A stretch of DNA of 64,000 bases from CALXOD01 sp964402715 (GTDB lineage: Bacteria > Verrucomicrobiota > Lentisphaeria > Victivallales > Victivallaceae): assembly GCA_964402715.1 (NCBI GenBank), contig CAYODJ010000006.1:22736-86735 (forward strand), given 5' to 3'. The notes under the pieces are model-generated. The model was given only the letters and a program-made list of their open reading frames with translations. It was not told the origin of the DNA and made no database searches. The position numbers and the translations under genes are program-made. Each line of letters begins with the position of its first letter. Within the stretch, counting starts at the first letter, position 1. This document shows, piece after piece, positions 25,795-34,209 of this stretch.

Positions 25795-26064
25795 TTATTG
25801 CGCGGAGAGTGACTGAAACAGGCGATCAAATTGGGATTTTTTGTTGGCCGCCTTGTTGACATGAATGGCGTTGGCTTTGACTGCCTTGTCAACGCGACTG
25901 CAGCATTGCTTGTGTAATGCCGCGGCGTTTTCCTTTTCTCCTGCCGCGACCGCCGCGCGGAAGCGTTTCTCCAATGTCTTAAGCTCATTGTTGCGTGCAC
26001 GGTTGCGGATATTGGCAAGTTTTCCGGTGCGCAGCCGTTTCAAAGCTGATTTCGAGTGAGCCAT
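25795..26064 (-). CDS. rpsT: 30S ribosomal protein S20
   Basis: An 89-residue bS20 protein, a three-helix primary binder of 16S rRNA. MAHSKSALKRLRTGKLANIR is the family start (usually MANxxSAxKR), RARNNELKTLEKRFRAAV continues helix 1 into 2, and HKQCCSRVDKAVKANAIHVN is the conserved K-A-x-x-G/A-x-I-H region. Length is normal. It has its own promoter 140 bases upstream and stands alone, as in most bacteria. Confidence 0.95.
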   Translation of the reverse strand: MAHSKSALKRLRTGKLANIRNRARNNELKTLEKRFRAAVAAGEKENAAALHKQCCSRVDKAVKANAIHVNKAANKKSQFDRLFQSLSAQ

Positions 26065-26202
26065 GTTGATCCATTCCCTTCGTGTCGCTGGGTTTTAAAA
26101 CAGTACAGTTTCGTCATTCGTCACTGATGAAATCTCGCCTGTCCGCATGAATCGCGATCTCGGCTTTCTCCGTCGACTCACACTGCGGACAAAAGCACGC
26201 TA

Positions 26203-26231
26203 AATTTAACATCGAAGCCTGCAGAAGTCAA
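26203..26231 (-). promoter_or_regulatory. Sigma-70-like promoter for rpsT
   Basis: On the minus strand TTGACT (26226-26231) and TAAATT (26203-26208) are 17 bases apart. The leader would be about 130 bases, long enough for S20 autoregulation, which is known in E. coli but not shown here. Confidence 0.58.
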
Positions 26232-26428
26232 GAGGTTGATCCTTATTTTTGTCGAGCAAGGACGGGATCATGACGGTCTTCACATGGAACATGCAATGAA
26301 ACTCCGCAGGTCGCGGAGGAGAGCGTCTGCGGACGCAGGATTTGCGGTTGCTGAAAGGGAGAATCGTTACCGGGAATGTCGGCGCGATGCCGCTTGTCCG
26401 ATTATTGATAAAAATGGGTTTGCTCCTC

Positions 26429-26456
26429 TTGTCAGTGTGATTTTCCGCATTATATT
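26429..26456 (+). promoter_or_regulatory. Sigma-70-like promoter for the nusA operon
   Basis: TTGTCA (26429-26434) and TATATT (26451-26456) are 16 bases apart. The leader to nusA would be about 260 bases. An in-frame open extension of nusA from 26485 lies in this leader but looks non-coding. Confidence 0.5.
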
Positions 26457-26721
26457 ATCACCGTGCGTCGCATAACGTTCAGGTATGAGGCGCACATGTC
26501 GGTTTTCGCGGATTTGCAGACGTACAACAAATACAAGACGGTCAGAACATAAGCGTAAGACAGTCGAACAGCAGGAATGGAGGAAAGTGGGAGATGTGGA
26601 TGTGCATTTGCCCGCTTTTTTTGTTTTTTGCTCTTTTCATCATGCATCGCGGACACGTTGCCGGAGCCGGAGATGGAGCATAGTGGAGATGGTCGGCGCC
26701 GGCCGGCTGAAAGGGGAAGAT

Positions 26722-27948
26722 ATGAACAACGAATTACTGACGATTCTTGAGTACATTGAACGGGAGAGGGGCATTAGCCGTGATCTTCTGATCAAGGCGC
26801 TGGAGACCGCGATTCTGTCAGCCTCGCGCAAGAGCATTCACCCTGCCAGCACTCTCAGCGTCAAGGTCGATCCGAATACCGGTGTCATTCAGGCTTGGGC
26901 AAAGCTGGAGGTCGTCGCGGAGAATCCTAACAGGGATCAGCTGCTGCTGGCGCGCGCCAAGGAGAAGTTTCCGGAGGTGAAGCTGGGTGACTTGGTCGAC
27001 TGGGAGGTGACCCCGCGGAACTTCGGACGAATCGCGGCGCAGACCGCCAAGCAGACGATCATGCAGCAGCTCCGTCAGGCCGAGAAGGCGACGGTGATGG
27101 AGGAATTTGCCGACCGCGTGGGGCATATAATCAGCGGTACGGTTCGCCGCTTCGAAAGCGGCAATACCATCATCAGTTTCCAGAAGGCGGAGGGGGTGAT
27201 GGGCAGTCGCGACAAGATGCACGGTGAACAGTACATGCCGGGCGACCGGATCAATGCGCTGCTTTTGCGCGTGGATGTTTCCGGAGGAGGTCCCAGTTTG
27301 ATAGTTTCCCGCGCCTGCCCGGAGTTTGTCGTGCGCCTCTTCGAACTTGAGGTGGCTGAAATCCGCGACGGTGTGGTGAAGATCATGGGCATCGCCCGCG
27401 AGGCCGGCAGCAGAACCAAGATTGCGGTGCAGAGCGAGGACTTGCGGGTCGACCCTGTCGGAGCTTGCGTTGGCATCCGCGGCACCAGGGTCCGCAACAT
27501 CACTAACGAGTTGAATGGAGAACGTATAGACATCGTGCCTTACGACGCCGATATCGGCAAATACGCGATGAACGCGTTGTTGCCGGCTCATGTGCAGTCG
27601 GTGGATGTGGATGATGAGCGGCACGAGTTGATTGTGCATGTGACCGAGGAACAGTCCAAGTTGGCGTTCGGAAAGAAGGCTCAGAATGTTCGTCTGTGCT
27701 CGCAGCTCATCGGATGGAAGACCACCATCAAGATCGAGGGGGGGATTGAGGAGAAAATAGGTCAGGCCGCGACGCAGTTGGCGAACGATTTGCAGATTTC
27801 AATGGAGACGGCGGACAAGTTGGTGCGCAACGGGTTTGTGTCCGTTGACGGAGTGGTTGCCGCCGGCGAGGAAGCCCTGCTGGAGATTGACGGTATAGAT
27901 GCAGCTGAGGTGAAGTCTGCGCTGGCTAGATTGACTGGAGGCAAGTGA
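26722..27948 (+). CDS. nusA: Transcription termination/antitermination protein NusA
   Basis: A 408-residue RNA polymerase-binding factor. The N-terminal polymerase-binding domain begins MNNELLTILEYIERERGISR. An S1 domain covers about 135-200 (IISGTVRRFESGNTIISF), and two KH domains follow with GVKIMGIAREAGSRTKIAV and VGIRGTRVRNITNELNGERI. A helix-hairpin-helix-like C-terminus (KLVRNGFVSVDGVV) ends the protein, without the acidic repeats of gamma-proteobacteria. The ATG at 26722 follows AAGGGGAAGAT. rimP, the usual gene upstream, is missing; infB starts 4 bases downstream of the stop. Confidence 0.95.
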   Translation: MNNELLTILEYIERERGISRDLLIKALETAILSASRKSIHPASTLSVKVDPNTGVIQAWAKLEVVAENPNRDQLLLARAKEKFPEVKLGDLVDWEVTPRNFGRIAAQTAKQTIMQQLRQAEKATVMEEFADRVGHIISGTVRRFESGNTIISFQKAEGVMGSRDKMHGEQYMPGDRINALLLRVDVSGGGPSLIVSRACPEFVVRLFELEVAEIRDGVVKIMGIAREAGSRTKIAVQSEDLRVDPVGACVGIRGTRVRNITNELNGERIDIVPYDADIGKYAMNALLPAHVQSVDVDDERHELIVHVTEEQSKLAFGKKAQNVRLCSQLIGWKTTIKIEGGIEEKIGQAATQLANDLQISMETADKLVRNGFVSVDGVVAAGEEALLEIDGIDAAEVKSALARLTGGK

Positions 27949-27952
27949 AAAA

Positions 27953-30082
27953 GTGAAGAAACTTAGTGTCAAAAGTCTGGCGCGGAAATATCACGTCAAG
28001 GAGCAGGTGATTCTTGATGAGCTGGCAGGGCAGGGCGTCACGCCGATCGATGACGCATTGATTCCAGTGGATATGATTGATTTGGTTGAGGCGCATTTCG
28101 CAGATTTTTTTGGAAAGAGCGATACGGCGCGGACATCGGAGAAAAGCTCCGGCGGGGAGAAAAAGCGTCCGACCAGGGGTGTCAAGCAGGGGAAGGAGGC
28201 AACCGGCAAATCGCGTCGTGTCTCCGCCGCCAAGACAGCGGCCGGAACCGGCCGTTCATCAAAGAAAACAGGCAGAGCTTCGGCCGTCAGCGATGGGACG
28301 TCCCCGGCTCCGACGGTCATCAAGCTGGAACAGCCGGTTATCGTCAAGGTGCTGGCTGATGCGGTCGGACGCAGGCCGAACGAATTGATCAGTGATTTGA
28401 TAAAATTGGGCGAACTCACCGGAATCAACCAGCCGATCAGCGATGCCAATGTTCGCAAGCTGTGTCGGCAGTACGGTTATGAATTGGAGTTTGTAAAAGC
28501 CGCCAGGCAGGTTGAAACGAAACCAGCCGCGCCGTCGGCCAGGCCGGCGCCGTCTCCACAGCCGGAGCGACTTGAGGAACGACCTCCAGTGGTGACTTTC
28601 CTGGGACACGTCGACCATGGCAAGACGTCGCTTCAGGATGCGGTGCGTCATACTCATGTGGTGGAGCATGAGGCCGGACGCATCACCCAGCACATCGGCG
28701 CGTCCACGGTCAAGTTCAAGGACAAGCAGATCACTTTCATAGATACGCCGGGACACGAGGCGTTCACCAGCATGCGCGCGCGCGGCGCCAACGTCACGGA
28801 TATTGCGGTTCTGGTGGTCTCTGCTGCGGAGGGGTTTAAGGCGCAGACGGTTGAGGCGATGAATCACGCCTTGGCGGCGAAAGTGCCGATTGTGGTGGCG
28901 ATCAATAAAATGGATCTGCCAGACGCTGATCCGGATAAGGTGCTGCTGCACATGCAGCAGAACGGACTCCACAGCGAGGACTGGGGGGGCAGTGTCGGCA
29001 CCGTGAGGGTGTCGGCCAAGACAGGGGATGGCCTGGATGCTCTGCTGGATCGCATTCTGCTGGAGGCGGAGATGCTGGAGCTTAGGGCAAATCCGGAAAA
29101 ATCCGCCGAGGGATTCGTACTTGAAGCCCAGATTGAGCAGGGGTTGGGTCCGACGGCGCATGTCCTGGTGCAGAACGGCACACTGCATGTCGGCGACATC
29201 GCGGTTTGCGGTCAGTGCTACGGAAAGGTGCGTTCGCTCATTTCGGATCATGGAGAGCGTCTCAAATCCGCCGGTCCGAGCACGCCGGTTAAAGTTGTGG
29301 GTCTGTCAGGAGCTCCTGACGCCGGCGACAGACTGACGGTCATGGATTCTGAGCGTGCGGCACGTCAGGAGATTGATCGGCGCATTGCGGAGAAACGCAG
29401 TACGATGAGCGCGGTGAGTGCGATCGCGTCTGAAGAAGATCTTTTCAGCAAACTCAGCAGCGCATCAAAGGATACGCTGAACATATTGATTAAATCCGAC
29501 GTGCGCGGGTCAGGAGAGGCTATTGCGCAGTCGCTGGAGAAGTTGCCGTCGGACAAAATCAAGGCGGAGGTGATTCTCAACGCGGTGGGGGCAATCACCG
29601 AGAACGATGTGATGCTTGCGGCCGCGTCTCACGGAATTCTGGTGGGATTTCATGTCAGGGTCAATCCGGGAGTCAATGATCTTGCCAAGCAGCAGCATGT
29701 CGAGATCCGGCTGTACAGCATCATCTACGAACTGCTGGAGGACATTTCGGATGCACTGGCAGGGAAGCTGGCTCCGGAAAAGCGGGAGAACCGGTTGGGA
29801 ACGGCGAAAATCCTGCAGATCTTTGAACTCTCCAAGGGACCGAAAATATGCGGCTGCCATGTCGATTCCGGATTGGTCAAGGTCGGTGCGCATGCCAGGG
29901 TGAGGCGAGGTGGCGAACTCCTGTACAACGGCGTGATCGCGAGTTTGCGTCGGTTTCAGGACGACGTCAAGGAGGTGAAGGCCGGTCTGGACTGTGGCAT
30001 CCGGCTGGACAATTTCAATGACTTTGTTCCGGGAGACGAGATTGAAGTGTACGAAATCGAGCTAAGGAAGGCCACTCTTTAA
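27953..30082 (+). CDS. infB: Translation initiation factor IF-2
   Basis: A 709-residue GTPase that places initiator tRNA on the 30S subunit. An IF2_N module starts MKKLSVKSLARKYHVKEQV, a basic low-complexity linker (about 60-120, rich in K, S, T) follows, then a second IF2_N-like module at about 123-182. The G domain has GHVDHGKTSLQ (G1), DTPGHEAFTSMRARG (G3) and NKMDLPDADPDK (G4). The C-terminal initiator-tRNA domain is complete to VPGDEIEVYE. The start is a GTG at 27953, with GGAGG 11 bases upstream inside the nusA end. It belongs to the nusA-infB-rbfA-truB operon. Confidence 0.96.
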   Translation: MKKLSVKSLARKYHVKEQVILDELAGQGVTPIDDALIPVDMIDLVEAHFADFFGKSDTARTSEKSSGGEKKRPTRGVKQGKEATGKSRRVSAAKTAAGTGRSSKKTGRASAVSDGTSPAPTVIKLEQPVIVKVLADAVGRRPNELISDLIKLGELTGINQPISDANVRKLCRQYGYELEFVKAARQVETKPAAPSARPAPSPQPERLEERPPVVTFLGHVDHGKTSLQDAVRHTHVVEHEAGRITQHIGASTVKFKDKQITFIDTPGHEAFTSMRARGANVTDIAVLVVSAAEGFKAQTVEAMNHALAAKVPIVVAINKMDLPDADPDKVLLHMQQNGLHSEDWGGSVGTVRVSAKTGDGLDALLDRILLEAEMLELRANPEKSAEGFVLEAQIEQGLGPTAHVLVQNGTLHVGDIAVCGQCYGKVRSLISDHGERLKSAGPSTPVKVVGLSGAPDAGDRLTVMDSERAARQEIDRRIAEKRSTMSAVSAIASEEDLFSKLSSASKDTLNILIKSDVRGSGEAIAQSLEKLPSDKIKAEVILNAVGAITENDVMLAAASHGILVGFHVRVNPGVNDLAKQQHVEIRLYSIIYELLEDISDALAGKLAPEKRENRLGTAKILQIFELSKGPKICGCHVDSGLVKVGAHARVRRGGELLYNGVIASLRRFQDDVKEVKAGLDCGIRLDNFNDFVPGDEIEVYEIELRKATL

Positions 30083-30107
30083 CAACAGCCGCACTGTGTG
30101 ATTCCGG

Positions 30108-30123
30108 CGTGCGCTTGCGCACG
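30108..30123. other. Short perfect hairpin between infB and rbfA
   Basis: CGTGCGC-TT-GCGCACG is a 7-base perfect inverted repeat 26 bases after the infB stop. No T-tract follows, so it is more likely an mRNA processing or stability element than a terminator. Confidence 0.35.
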
Positions 30124-30189
30124 TAAGGCGTGATGCGCGGATCGTGAGTCCGCCGTCCGATGCGCGAGATGGATCGGGGAAACATGACA

Positions 30190-30579
30190 ATGAGTTCAGC
30201 GGATCGACTGGTTAGGGTTAACGAGCTTCTGAAACGGGAAATAGCCGATTATTTGGAGCGTAATCCGGTCGCCGGCGCGGAAGGTGTTCTCGTATCAGTT
30301 ACTGCGGTGAATTGCAGCGCGGATCTGCACAGTGCCGCGGTTTACGTCAGCATATTTGGCGGAGGCGGATCCTCAGGCGGGCAGGTGATGCGGAATCTGG
30401 AGGAGTTGAGGCCGGATCTCCAGTGCCGCATCGCCCGCAATCTTGCGTTTAAGTATACTCCGGTTCTGTCTTTCTTGCGGGACGATCGCATTGAACGCGG
30501 AGATCGGGTTCTGAGGATTCTGGATGCGTATGAGCAGCGGATGGACGGAGGCGGAGTCGTTGATGACGCGCAGGCTTGA
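30190..30579 (+). CDS. rbfA: Ribosome-binding factor A
   Basis: A 129-residue RbfA, a cold-adaptation and 30S maturation factor with a KH-like fold. RLVRVNELLKREIADYL is the family start, LVSVTAVNCSADLHSAAVYVS the central strand region, and RIARNLAFKYTPVLSFLRDD the conserved C-terminal helix/strand. GGGGA lies 9 bases before the ATG at 30190; ATGs at 30184 and 30160 are alternatives. The last 17 bases overlap the start of the DHH phosphoesterase gene, so the two are probably translationally coupled. Confidence 0.93.
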   Translation: MSSADRLVRVNELLKREIADYLERNPVAGAEGVLVSVTAVNCSADLHSAAVYVSIFGGGGSSGGQVMRNLEELRPDLQCRIARNLAFKYTPVLSFLRDDRIERGDRVLRILDAYEQRMDGGGVVDDAQA

Positions 30580-31555
30580 ACGGCGCGAAGCCGCAGTGGT
30601 CTTGAGTGGCTTTAACCGGGTTTTGATAGCAGCGCACGAAAAACCGGACGGGGACGCGATCGGTTCAGCTCTGGGATTTGGACAGTTGCTGCGTGACAAC
30701 GGACGGCAGGCGACGGTGTTGCTGCCGGATGCGATTCCGGAAAAATTCGCCGGACTGGTCGGCGGCGGGTTCGTTTCGACCTTGCCGGGGGATTTGCGTG
30801 GCTTTGATCTGCTGGCGGTGCTGGATTCCGCGAGAGCTTCGCGCGTGGCGCTGGGCGAGAACCTGACGCTGAGCGATATAAATCTGCCGATCATCAACAT
30901 TGATCATCATGTCGACAGCAGTGTGGCGGCGGATTGGAGCTGCATTGCGGCCGATGCTGCGGCAACCGCAGAATTGGTCTGCGACATTGCGCGGTCGGCA
31001 CATTGGCATATCTCGGCTGACGCCGCGACATGGCTTCTGCTCGGCATCGTTACGGATACAGGGTCGTTTCGTTTTGGAAACACGACCGGCGCGACTCTGC
31101 GGACAGCTGCAGAGCTGCACGACTGTGGCGCCAGGTGGGAACAGGTGGTCAACGCGGCATTTTTCTCCAAGCCGTTGCGACAGCAGCAGTTTGAAGTGGA
31201 AATGCTGCGTTCGTCCGTGAAAAGCGCCTGCGGCGGGCGTCTACTTTATGCTGTGATTTCCGATGAACTGCTTGCCAAGCACAATTTCGATATGCGCGAC
31301 GGTGAAACAGTTATAGAACTGCTGCGTGAGGTGGCCGGCCCGGTGATAGTGGCCTTGATTTATCGACGGAACGGTGCTCTAAAGCTCTCTTTGCGCAGCA
31401 AGGATTCTCGTTGTCCGGTGGGCCCGATCGCCCGATTGCTCGGCGGTGGCGGACACGAATTGGCGGCCGGCGCGCAGGTGACGGCCAAATCTTTTGCGGA
31501 TGTGGAAAACATGCTGATTGAGCACGTGGAGCGGGTTTTGGGAGGAATATCCTAA
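30563..31555 (+). CDS. nrnA: DHH-family nanoRNase/pAp phosphatase
   Basis: A 330-residue bifunctional oligoribonuclease/3'-phosphoadenosine phosphatase of the DHH-DHHA1 type. AAHEKPDGDAIGSALGFG carries the first metal ligands, VLDSA the second, NIDHHVDSS the DHH signature, and LLGIVTDTGSFRF the fourth motif. GGGGHELAAGA near the C-terminus is the DHHA1 substrate-binding loop. It lies between rbfA and truB, the usual place for this gene in many phyla. The start at 30563 has GGAG 6 bases upstream, and the stop overlaps the truB start by one base (TAATG). The full RecJ domain set is absent, so it is not RecJ. Confidence 0.93.
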   Translation: MTRRLERREAAVVLSGFNRVLIAAHEKPDGDAIGSALGFGQLLRDNGRQATVLLPDAIPEKFAGLVGGGFVSTLPGDLRGFDLLAVLDSARASRVALGENLTLSDINLPIINIDHHVDSSVAADWSCIAADAAATAELVCDIARSAHWHISADAATWLLLGIVTDTGSFRFGNTTGATLRTAAELHDCGARWEQVVNAAFFSKPLRQQQFEVEMLRSSVKSACGGRLLYAVISDELLAKHNFDMRDGETVIELLREVAGPVIVALIYRRNGALKLSLRSKDSRCPVGPIARLLGGGGHELAAGAQVTAKSFADVENMLIEHVERVLGGIS

Positions 31556-32310
31556 TGCGCCGGAATAATTCTCCGCAGAGGCGGCAGGATGAGTTCAACG
31601 CCAACGGCGTGCTTCTGGTGGACAAGCCTGCTGGATGGACCAGTTTTGACGTGGTTAACTTTGTGCGCTCCAAATTTCATATTCCGAAGGTGGGGCACTG
31701 CGGGACGCTTGATCCCGCCGCCACGGGGCTTCTGGTTTTGCTGCTGGGGAAATTCACTTTGCTGAGTCAGAAATTCAGCGGTGAGAATAAAGTCTATGTC
31801 GCCACTCTGCGGATTGGTTTGGAGACTGATACCGAGGATATGGATGGGCACGTGGTGGCCGAACATGACTGGTCACTGGTGACGGAGGAGCGTCTCCGTC
31901 GGGAACTGGCCTCGTTTGTAGGTGTGCAGCGGCAGACTCCCCCTATGGTCTCGGCTGTCAAGAAGGACGGCAGGAAGCTGTATGAGTTGGCACGGAGGGG
32001 TTTGGAGATTGAGCGTGAAAGCCGGGAAATAACTGTTTTTTCTCTTGACGTGACGCGCGTGGAGTTGCCGTTGTGTGACTTTACAATGTGTTGTTCCAAG
32101 GGAACCTACGTGCGTACGCTGTGCGCGGATGTCGGTCGTAAGCTTGGATGCGGCGGCGTATTGCAATGGTTGCGCCGATTGCGGAGCGGTTCGTTTGATG
32201 TTTCGGATGCGCTGACGGTTGAGCGTCTGAAGGCGTTTGAGCCGGGAGATTTGGAGATTCACTTGAGAAAGTTTCTTTTCGACAAGCTTTCCAGGATTGC
32301 CGGAGTCTGA
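31555..32310 (+). CDS. truB: tRNA pseudouridine(55) synthase
   Basis: A 251-residue TruB, making pseudouridine 55 in the T-loop of tRNAs. NGVLLVDKPAGWTSFDVVN is the family start. GHCGTLDPAATGLL contains the catalytic aspartate D53, QTPPMVSAVKKDGRKLYELAR is the substrate loop, and SKGTYVRTLCADVGRKLG the C-terminal motif. The protein ends shortly after the catalytic domain, so the PUA domain is missing or reduced, as in several bacterial lineages. It overlaps the preceding stop by one base, with GGAGG 9 bases upstream. ribF and rpsO, often next, are not present. Confidence 0.95.
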   Translation: MRRNNSPQRRQDEFNANGVLLVDKPAGWTSFDVVNFVRSKFHIPKVGHCGTLDPAATGLLVLLLGKFTLLSQKFSGENKVYVATLRIGLETDTEDMDGHVVAEHDWSLVTEERLRRELASFVGVQRQTPPMVSAVKKDGRKLYELARRGLEIERESREITVFSLDVTRVELPLCDFTMCCSKGTYVRTLCADVGRKLGCGGVLQWLRRLRSGSFDVSDALTVERLKAFEPGDLEIHLRKFLFDKLSRIAGV

Positions 32311-32314
32311 ATGC

Positions 32315-33808
32315 ATGTCGGTCGTATCTCAGGATCAAATTGCGGCGCGTGAAATCGAGACTGCGGCGGCCGCTGCACGTAATCGACTGGGCGGGGAGTT
32401 CGCTCTTGAGGATGTGTTGGCTGAATTGCCGACGGTGACTGCATCGGATCGACAAGTGCTGGTCGAGCGGGCGCGGCGCCTTCTGGAGGCGGATGCGAAC
32501 TTGTTTTGGGATGTCGATGGAAATCGATTTGTCGGACGGGAGGAGTTGTTCGCAAACGCCGCACTGGTGATCACGCCGGATGATACGGAAATCGACAACG
32601 GGATACTGATTCCGGGTCACCGGTTCGCCGCATTTCTCTCGCCGGATGTGTTTCCGTCCGAGGTCGTACTGATTGACGGGGAGTCAGAGGGGAGATCCGC
32701 GCTGCCGCGACGTGTCTACAGCGGCAGTCTCGCTGCGTTGTTTCCTTACCATATGCTGCTGGGGTCGGAGCAGGTTTTTGACTTTTTTATTGCAGAGGAT
32801 TCCGGGAATAGAAAAGTGATTTCCCGCGAGGGGCGCACAGGAAAGTCGGAGCTGGCGCTTCATGTCTTTGACATGAGTCGATTTTATGACAGACATTCCT
32901 TCACTGAGGGAGACGCATTGGTTTGCTCTGTAGTCGACTGGAAAAGCGGCGTGGTCGAATGCCGTTACTTGTCTGGAGAGGAACGGCGTAGCCGTGCGGT
33001 GGGAGAGTGGTGTGGCCGCTTCGCCGACGCACTGGAGCAAGTGATCGATCGCTTTGATAAATACTTCGACATTCCGGAACAGTTGGCGTGGAGTTTTTTT
33101 ACAGACAGAACACTTTTGTGCAATGCTGCGGAAGCGGCGTCGCTGGACGAATTTATCCGCAAGACCGGTCGGATAGAGATTGCCTACGACGGGGATCATA
33201 CCTCACTGGTGCGGCGGTGCAGTGGGTTTTCTGATGCGGACGATGTTGTGGCTGTGCCGGAAGGTGTGAGCATTTCACGGGGGAGCACCGACAGTCTGGA
33301 TGATCTGCTCACGGAGGCTGGGTTTGAAATTACGCCGGTGGAAATCGACAGCTTCATCTTGGACTGCTGTTTTTACCGGGAATTGGACTATGCCGATTTT
33401 TTCGCGCGGTGTTTCGGAAGGGAGCTTCAGTCATTTGCTGATGCGGCGCAGGAGGCTTTCTTTCATAATTACGTGGAGGAACGATGGGAGGATTTGACAG
33501 GCGCATATGATCGGAGCTCTGATGAAGCGAAAGCGCCGCTGCGGAGCAGTGTGCTAGAGCTGGTGGAGCGCAAGCTTGCCTTTCTGCAGACATTACGTTC
33601 GTCGCCGCAAGCGGCAGTGCGGATCCCGGAGGGGAGCATGCGGAGGTTGACCGAGATCGGCCGCTATTTAGATGAACAGCTGCATCTGATCAACGCTGAG
33701 GAATACATGCCCTCGCAGGAGGAGATCGAATCAATGGGCGATGCTCTTGCCGAAGCGGGCGATTCTCTGAATGATTTGCTTGACAGCCTTGAGATTTATC
33801 TCGCCTGA
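32315..33808 (+). CDS. Unknown protein at the end of the nusA-truB operon
   Basis: A 497-residue soluble acidic protein that I do not recognise. Residues about 30-90 (FALEDVLAELP through the segment ending FVGREELF) could form a winged-helix domain, followed by a beta-rich region with ILIPGHRFAAFLSPDVFPSE, an arrangement like proteins that read or modify nucleic acids, but this is only a visual impression. A second beta segment contains VCSVVDWKSGVVECRYL, and the C-terminal 100 residues are helical with an acidic end. GGAG lies 9 bases before the ATG at 32315; it starts 4 bases after the truB stop, so it is almost surely cotranscribed with translation genes. Confidence 0.8.
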   Translation: MSVVSQDQIAAREIETAAAAARNRLGGEFALEDVLAELPTVTASDRQVLVERARRLLEADANLFWDVDGNRFVGREELFANAALVITPDDTEIDNGILIPGHRFAAFLSPDVFPSEVVLIDGESEGRSALPRRVYSGSLAALFPYHMLLGSEQVFDFFIAEDSGNRKVISREGRTGKSELALHVFDMSRFYDRHSFTEGDALVCSVVDWKSGVVECRYLSGEERRSRAVGEWCGRFADALEQVIDRFDKYFDIPEQLAWSFFTDRTLLCNAAEAASLDEFIRKTGRIEIAYDGDHTSLVRRCSGFSDADDVVAVPEGVSISRGSTDSLDDLLTEAGFEITPVEIDSFILDCCFYRELDYADFFARCFGRELQSFADAAQEAFFHNYVEERWEDLTGAYDRSSDEAKAPLRSSVLELVERKLAFLQTLRSSPQAAVRIPEGSMRRLTEIGRYLDEQLHLINAEEYMPSQEEIESMGDALAEAGDSLNDLLDSLEIYLA

Positions 33809-34209
33809 ATCAGTTTCCTGCAAAACGTTTCGCCGCAGTCAAATGTTTAATCCCGCACGACGGCATGCTGTCGGTATGTTTCGATGTCGTTCCCCGGGTA
33901 TTCGCACCGGATGGCCGGTTCTTTCCTGCATTTCTTGGCAATGCTTACGCCTTCAAGACGCGGCGCAACGCGAACGCCGTTCCCGAATGACGACGACCGA
34001 CGGCACCGAATACAGTTGCTCCCGCAATCACGTTCGACGCTTCATTTCATGGCAAGGGGGACGGATGCGGTGGGTGCTAAGTCTTCTTCGCGCATGTTGT
34101 CCCTCGCAATATTGTTTGAAAATATTGGCACTAAAAGGCTTACTTCCTCTCCCGCACCGGAGCCCCACTTCTGCCGTTGCTCACAAAAACACATGCCGCA
34201 TACGCAGGA
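33809..34209. other. Intergenic stretch between convergent genes
   Basis: About 400 bases between the unknown protein and glyS, which converge. No gene and no convincing terminator seen. Confidence 0.3.

Noticed and set aside
26485..26721. 79-codon in-frame N-terminal extension of NusA
   Set aside because: The extension is arginine/cysteine-rich and unlike any NusA; the family start is at 26722 with a good ribosome-binding site.
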